From: UBA11740 sp035635855
GTDB taxonomy: Bacteria; Acidobacteriota; Blastocatellia; Pyrinomonadales; Pyrinomonadaceae
Assembly (NCBI GenBank): GCA_035635855.1
Contig: DASQAF010000006.1
Coordinates: 245,086-309,085, forward strand
Length of the DNA: 64,000 nt
Reading direction: 5' to 3'
The notes under the pieces were generated by a model, which had not been told where the DNA came from, did no database searches, and saw only the letters and a list, made by a program, of their open reading frames with translations. Shown piece by piece: positions 60,571 to 64,000 of the stretch; position 1 is the stretch's first letter; each line of letters starts with the position of its first letter. The translations under genes were made by a program, and so were the position numbers.

Positions 60571-60834
60571 AAATTGGCCATGTATTGGTCATTTCGGAAA
60601 AATCATTAGACAGATGTTTCGCACTAAATACCTGAGGCATCTTGCTTTATGGTGGAGCAGATGGGACTCGAACCCACGACCTCTGCGTTGCGAATCGGAC
60701 TACCGGCAAAACGCTAAGTATTTGCCTTTTCTAAAGTTGCAGCCATCAAGAGATTTTAACGGTTTTCCGGTTTTTTCCCATTCCTTACCATCGCATATAC
60801 GTTGCGTGCAGTTATTTTTGGCCACGTATTGGCC
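60571..60834. repeat. Paired ATTGGCCA motifs around tRNA-Ala fragment
   Basis: Two copies of a motif of about 22 bases, TTGGCCATGTATTGGTCATT near 60572 and TTGGCCACGTATTGGCCACT near 60818, flank the tRNA-Ala 3' half. They could be the last codons of integrases, or core repeats of attachment sites. Confidence 0.45.
60650..60694 (-). repeat. tRNA-Ala 3' half, truncated at the anticodon loop
   Basis: Minus strand: loop TTCGCAA (anticodon CGC), stem strand CGCAG, variable AGGTC, T-arm GTGGG-TTCGAGT-CCCAT, acceptor CTGCTCC, discriminator A, CCA. The U70 needed for the alanine G3:U70 identity pair is present. No 5' half is found. This is the typical left-over of integration into the 3' part of a tRNA gene. 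Confidence 0.75.
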
Positions 60835-61122
60835 ACTTGGAAACTGCTTCAGTTTTTTTGTTTCTCGCATCTCGTAGCCATGTATCCGGCGACTTGGGTT
60901 ATTAATCAGTCCATTGGTAAGGTATCGGATACGAGCGCTAAGGCTGCTCTCGCGCAATCGACGTCGTTCTGCACAACGGAGGTGCCGGCATCGAGCACTT
61001 GACGAGAGTGAGACATGGTCGCGTGGTTAGAATGGTTCGGCAAGAGGTAGATGCTCGCGTCGATAGTCTAAGGCCAGAATGAAAATGATCGACGAGTAAG
61101 CCCAGGCCACAAAGGTTAAGTA
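60695..61122. other. Non-coding region after tRNA-Ala fragment
   Basis: Holds the second TTGGCCA motif and no gene. AAAGG at 61111-61115 is the ribosome binding site of the SDR gene that follows. Confidence 0.4.
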
Positions 61123-62094
61123 ATAGACACCAAACAAGAGCCAATAAGATCAGGCTTTGGACCTGAAACCACGGCCGACGAGATTATTGCTGGATTCGAT
61201 CTGCACGGAAGAGTCATAGTCGTGACTGGCGGCCACTCAGGAATTGGGCTCGAGACGACACGAGTCCTATCAAACGCCGGTGCGTCGGTCGTTGTGGGCT
61301 CTCGTGATCCGGAGAAGGCGCAATACGCTCTCTCAAGACTGAGAAACGTGGTAGCGCTACGCTTGGATCTCGCTGATCCAAGGTCAGTAGATCAGTTCTC
61401 AGAACAGTTTCTAGGTTCAAATAAGACTCTCGATGTTCTCATTAACAATGCCGGAATTATGGCTACACCGCTAATAAGAGATAGCCGCGGTTATGAGATG
61501 CAGTTTGCAACCAATCACCTGGGACACTTTCAACTTACGGCGCGCTTGTGGGGGGCACTTAAGAACACACCTAGATCACGGGTCGTGACCTTGTCTTCGG
61601 CCGGCCATAGATTTGCCGGAGTCGATTTGGACGATCCAAACTTTCTCGCGCGGCCGTACGACAAATGGGTGGCGTACGGACAATCAAAGTCCGCTAACTC
61701 GCTATTTTCAGTTGAGCTCGACCATCGTGGCAAAGAACAAGGCATTCGCGCTTTTGCAGTTCATCCAGGCAGAATACTCGCCACTAATCTTTCTCGTTAC
61801 ATAACCGACGACGATTTGAAAGCCGCCGGTATCCAAAAAGAAAATGGCGTCGTTAAGAGTCCGGTTGGGATCAAGACGATAGAACAAGGCGCGGCAACAA
61901 CAGTGTGGTGTGCCGTAAGCCCACAGCTCAGCGACACGGGCGGCGTGTATTGCGCGAATTGCGAAATTTCTGAAATTATTCCAGACGATAGCCAGCTTGA
62001 TGCGGGTGTTCGCCGTTGGGCGATTGATAAGCCCACCGCCAAAGCGCTGTGGACACTGAGTGAGCGGCTAACTGATCTAAAATGGCCGGAATGA
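61123..62094 (+). CDS. Short-chain dehydrogenase with apparent ATA start
   Basis: About 323 residues if initiated at ATA 61123; a GTG at 61222 is the first standard start but would remove the first Rossmann strand (GRVIVVTGGHSGIG) and the family N-terminus SGFGPETTADEIIAGFDLHG. An AAAGG box lies seven bases before the ATA, so the gene may have used an ATG there that mutated. Later motifs: NNAGIMATPL, catalytic Ser in TLSSAGH, YGQSKSA (YxxxK) and VHPGRI. Retinol-dehydrogenase-like SDR. It overlaps or abuts the following SDR gene. Expression may be low because of the start. Confidence 0.8.
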   Translation: MDTKQEPIRSGFGPETTADEIIAGFDLHGRVIVVTGGHSGIGLETTRVLSNAGASVVVGSRDPEKAQYALSRLRNVVALRLDLADPRSVDQFSEQFLGSNKTLDVLINNAGIMATPLIRDSRGYEMQFATNHLGHFQLTARLWGALKNTPRSRVVTLSSAGHRFAGVDLDDPNFLARPYDKWVAYGQSKSANSLFSVELDHRGKEQGIRAFAVHPGRILATNLSRYITDDDLKAAGIQKENGVVKSPVGIKTIEQGAATTVWCAVSPQLSDTGGVYCANCEISEIIPDDSQLDAGVRRWAIDKPTAKALWTLSERLTDLKWPE

Positions 62095-62108
62095 TTTTCG
62101 AGGACATC

Positions 62109-62906
62109 ATGAACGGTGAATCACAGACACAATCAGTAACCGATTTCAAAGATAAACGGATTCTGGTCACAGGCGGAACTCGTGGCATCGGCGCGGCGAT
62201 CGTCGATCGAGTTAGACGCGGCGGCGGAAAGGTCTTTACTACGGGAAGGACTCTGCCGTTAGATGGACCTTCCGATCAGTTCATACAAGCCGACATCAGC
62301 ACGCGCGAAGGCATTGATCTGTTAGTCAGCGCGATAATCGGTCGAGTTGGCGGCCTCGACATCATGGTCCACAACGTCGGCGGCTCTGCCGCACGCGGTG
62401 GCGGCGCCTTGGCATTGTCAGATGATGATTGGCAGCAAGCGTTCGACATGAACCTATTCGCCGCTGTCCGATTGGATCGGGCTTTCCTCCCCTCGATGCT
62501 TAAGCAAGGCTCAGGCGTGATTATTCATGTCTCGTCGATTCAACGAACCCTGCCGCTTTACGATGCAACGCTCGCCTACGCTGCCGCAAAGGCAGCGCTG
62601 ACGAACTACAGTAAAGGACTTTCGAAAGAGGTCAGCCCGAAAGGTATTCGCGTCAACTCAGTGGCACCCGGATACACAGAAACTGACGCTGCCGTGGGTA
62701 TGGTCAATGAGATTGCCGAACGAACCGGCCTCAGCACGGATGCCGCACGACAACGCATTATGGATTCACTCGGAGGAATTCCACTAGGCCGACCGAATCG
62801 ACCTGATGAAGTTGCCGAGCTGGTTGCGTTTCTGGCATCGGACCGAGCTTCATCGATCACTGGAAGCGAGTACGTGATCGATGGCGGGACAATCCCGACC
62901 ATCTGA
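62109..62906 (+). CDS. Short-chain dehydrogenase/reductase
   Basis: 265 residues from the ATG at 62109 with GAGGA before it; an ATG at 62082, inside the previous gene, is the alternative. Cofactor motif LVTGGTRGIGAAIVDRV, HNVGGSA, catalytic Ser in HVSSIQ, YAAAKAA (YxxxK), APGYTETD and TGSEYVIDGG. Typical classical SDR of unknown substrate, cytosolic. Cotranscribed with the SDR gene upstream. Confidence 0.92.
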   Translation: MNGESQTQSVTDFKDKRILVTGGTRGIGAAIVDRVRRGGGKVFTTGRTLPLDGPSDQFIQADISTREGIDLLVSAIIGRVGGLDIMVHNVGGSAARGGGALALSDDDWQQAFDMNLFAAVRLDRAFLPSMLKQGSGVIIHVSSIQRTLPLYDATLAYAAAKAALTNYSKGLSKEVSPKGIRVNSVAPGYTETDAAVGMVNEIAERTGLSTDAARQRIMDSLGGIPLGRPNRPDEVAELVAFLASDRASSITGSEYVIDGGTIPTI

Positions 62907-63139
62907 TGCAGACAATCGCATACACTCGAACTCTTGGCTCGCGCCGAAACTCGCGGCGCTGTTTCACCACTGGATTCGAGCATCGCTGTAGAGCAAGGCT
63001 TGGTATTCTTATCGACAATCGGGGCAATCTCGAGATGGTGCTGCACCAACTGCTTCACGTTGTACATTCAAGAGACTAGACCCTGGCAGAGAAGGTCATC
63101 GCGATTGAGGAACGAAGGACTTCTAAGAGGACGAATTCG
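62907..63139. other. Gap without a recognised gene
   Basis: No supported gene. GC-rich left half; reading frames on both strands lack family similarity. Confidence 0.4.
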
Positions 63140-63343
63140 TTGCAACCTGTACGAGTAACACAACACGCGTGCGTCATAGATGCAAGGAGTAACCGCCGGG
63201 ATAGCAAGTCTGTTTCTATAGCTCTGGCTCTACTCTGGATCTTGGTCGGCGGTACCAACGCCCTCGCTCAAAACCGGGTAGATCGCTGGACCAGAGGTAA
63301 TGGACTCCCGCAGAACTCAGTCACCGGTCTAACTCAGGCCTGA
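63140..63343 (+). pseudogene. N-terminal fragment of a two-component propeller sensor
   Basis: Signal-anchor (SIALALLWILVGGTNALAQ) followed by NRVDRWTRGNGLPQNSVTGL TQ, the invariant start of regulator-propeller (Reg_prop) sensor kinases. The frame stops right after, where sequence related to the antitoxin gene begins. The rest of the gene, normally about 1000 codons, is missing. Confidence 0.7.
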
Positions 63344-63470
63344 CACCCACTCCTGCAACATGCGAACTCGCTCTGGCGAACTAAACCCATTGCCTCTTTC
63401 GGACTCAGTTCCTTGCCAGTCGATTAACTCCCCGCAAATACACATCTACCGAGACGCCGCCTTCTCGGGC
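63342..63470 (-). pseudogene. Decayed copy of the antitoxin-like gene
   Basis: Aligns at about 75-80% by eye with 60275-60425: CAACATGCGAACTCGCTCT versus CAACATGTGAACTCGCTCT, and TCGATTAACTCC, CAAATACACATCTAC. The minus-strand frame (SVDVYL, then shift, ELIDW, ERVRMLQEW) is broken. Its insertion end coincides with the break in the propeller-sensor fragment. Confidence 0.65.
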
Positions 63471-63504
63471 ATGTCGCGTCCTTCGCCGTTCTATCTTTCG
63501 TCAG

Positions 63505-63526
63505 TGTGCCCGAGAGACCGGGCACA
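63505..63526. terminator. Perfect hairpin TGTGCCCG/CGGGCACA
   Basis: 8-bp perfect stem with a 6-nt loop AGAGAC. No T-tract follows on either strand, so termination is uncertain. The remaining bases to 63708 hold no gene. Confidence 0.35.
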
Positions 63527-63708
63527 AACGGGAGTAATTGCACGTATCTGAGTTCTTTGAACCAGATTCTTAAGTGCCTGTTACGGGTTCGGAATAAACT
63601 AGTATGTTTCCGGTATTTCCACTCAGGGTGAGCGAAACCAAACAGGCATCGAACGGAAGATCTGACTGCGCCGGAGCGGAGCCCCCCAGGAGGCACGTTC
63701 CCGAGAGC

Positions 63709-64000
63709 ATGGCTGGCAGCGAGATCGTCAGCCGCGATCCAAATCTTGCATGTGAAGAAATGGCGACGTTTGGCGAGCGGATCGCGGATCGCATCGTAAG
63801 TTTCGGTGGATCGTGGGCATTTATCATTCTCTTCGCCATGGTGTTTATGGTGTGGGTCTCGCTCAACTCGTTCGTGCTTATGATGCGCGGCGCGGCTTTT
63901 GATCCTTACCCATACATCCTCTTGAATCTCGCTCTTTCAACCATCGCCGCCTTCCAAGCTCCAATCATCATGATGTCGCAAAACCGTCAGGCGACTAAGG
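63709..64000 (+). CDS. DUF1003 membrane protein, 3' end beyond window
   Basis: At least 97 residues. The diagnostic DUF1003 block is ATFGERIADRIVSFGGSWAF followed by a transmembrane segment IILFAMVFMVWVSLN, a second segment YILLNLALSTIAAFQAPIIM and MMSQNRQA. The usual N-terminal extension of DUF1003 proteins is short here. ATG at 63709 was chosen as the first in-frame ATG; AGGAGG lies 15 bases upstream, farther than usual. Function of the family is unknown. Confidence 0.82.
   Translation, partial: MAGSEIVSRDPNLACEEMATFGERIADRIVSFGGSWAFIILFAMVFMVWVSLNSFVLMMRGAAFDPYPYILLNLALSTIAAFQAPIIMMSQNRQATK

Noticed and set aside
62606..63067. Minus-strand frame of 153 codons
   Set aside because: Mostly antisense to a well-supported SDR gene, with no family resemblance.

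Overview
This 64 kb window reads as chromosomal DNA of an Acidobacteriota bacterium, probably class Blastocatellia. The placement is inference. It rests on a large secreted VWA protein of the acidobacterial VWFA-related type, a bacillithiol-type bshA, two acidobacterial-style type IV pilins, and a high density of secreted, glycosyltransferase and TonB-receptor genes. No rRNA and no complete tRNA is visible. Several genes are frameshifted or truncated, and truncated tRNA 3' halves are scattered through the right two thirds.

Layout. 1-9.4 kb: core-like genes (secreted protein, Nfu scaffold, BshA, VWA protein, SGNH hydrolase, methyltransferase, GT4 glycosyltransferase). 9.45-13.8 kb: seven small minus-strand genes separated by attC-like recombination sites, i.e. 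an integron gene-cassette array with no integrase in the window (a CALIN). 14.1-19.4 kb: ABC exporter operon, two tandem type IV pilins with a possible sigma-54 promoter, a small cytochrome c-like protein. 19.7-25.8 kb: secreted kinase-like protein, polyphosphate kinase, a second secreted kinase-like protein and a DUF4956 membrane protein on the plus strand, facing a secreted tyrosine/dual-specificity phosphatase. 26.1-35.1 kb: a three-gene operon of giant VWA and trypsin-VWA proteins with a shared cysteine-rich C-terminal domain, flanked by direct repeats that contain the 3' half of tRNA-Glu; a third copy lies at 44.9 kb.

35.5-44.4 kb: DoxX protein, lipoproteins, a radical SAM/SPASM enzyme, a lipoprotein methyltransferase, and an operon of ArsP-like permease, DUF2064 transferase, GT-C mannosyltransferase-like protein and GT2. 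45.3-56.5 kb: TonB receptor, then a catabolic-looking block on the minus strand: SMP-30-like propeller, PQQ dehydrogenase, three paralogous epoxide hydrolases (two with Tat signals), SDR, isochorismatase-like hydrolase and a frameshifted monooxygenase. 56.8-59.7 kb: a PAS-rich sigma-54 activator whose first PAS domain is cut off by two frameshifts. 60-64 kb: antitoxin-like gene and a decayed copy, a tRNA-Ala 3' half, two SDRs, a truncated propeller-sensor fragment and the start of a DUF1003 membrane protein.

The strongest candidates for something new are the cassette array, the polyphosphate / kinase-like / phosphatase locus, and the trypsin-VWA operon between tRNA-derived repeats.
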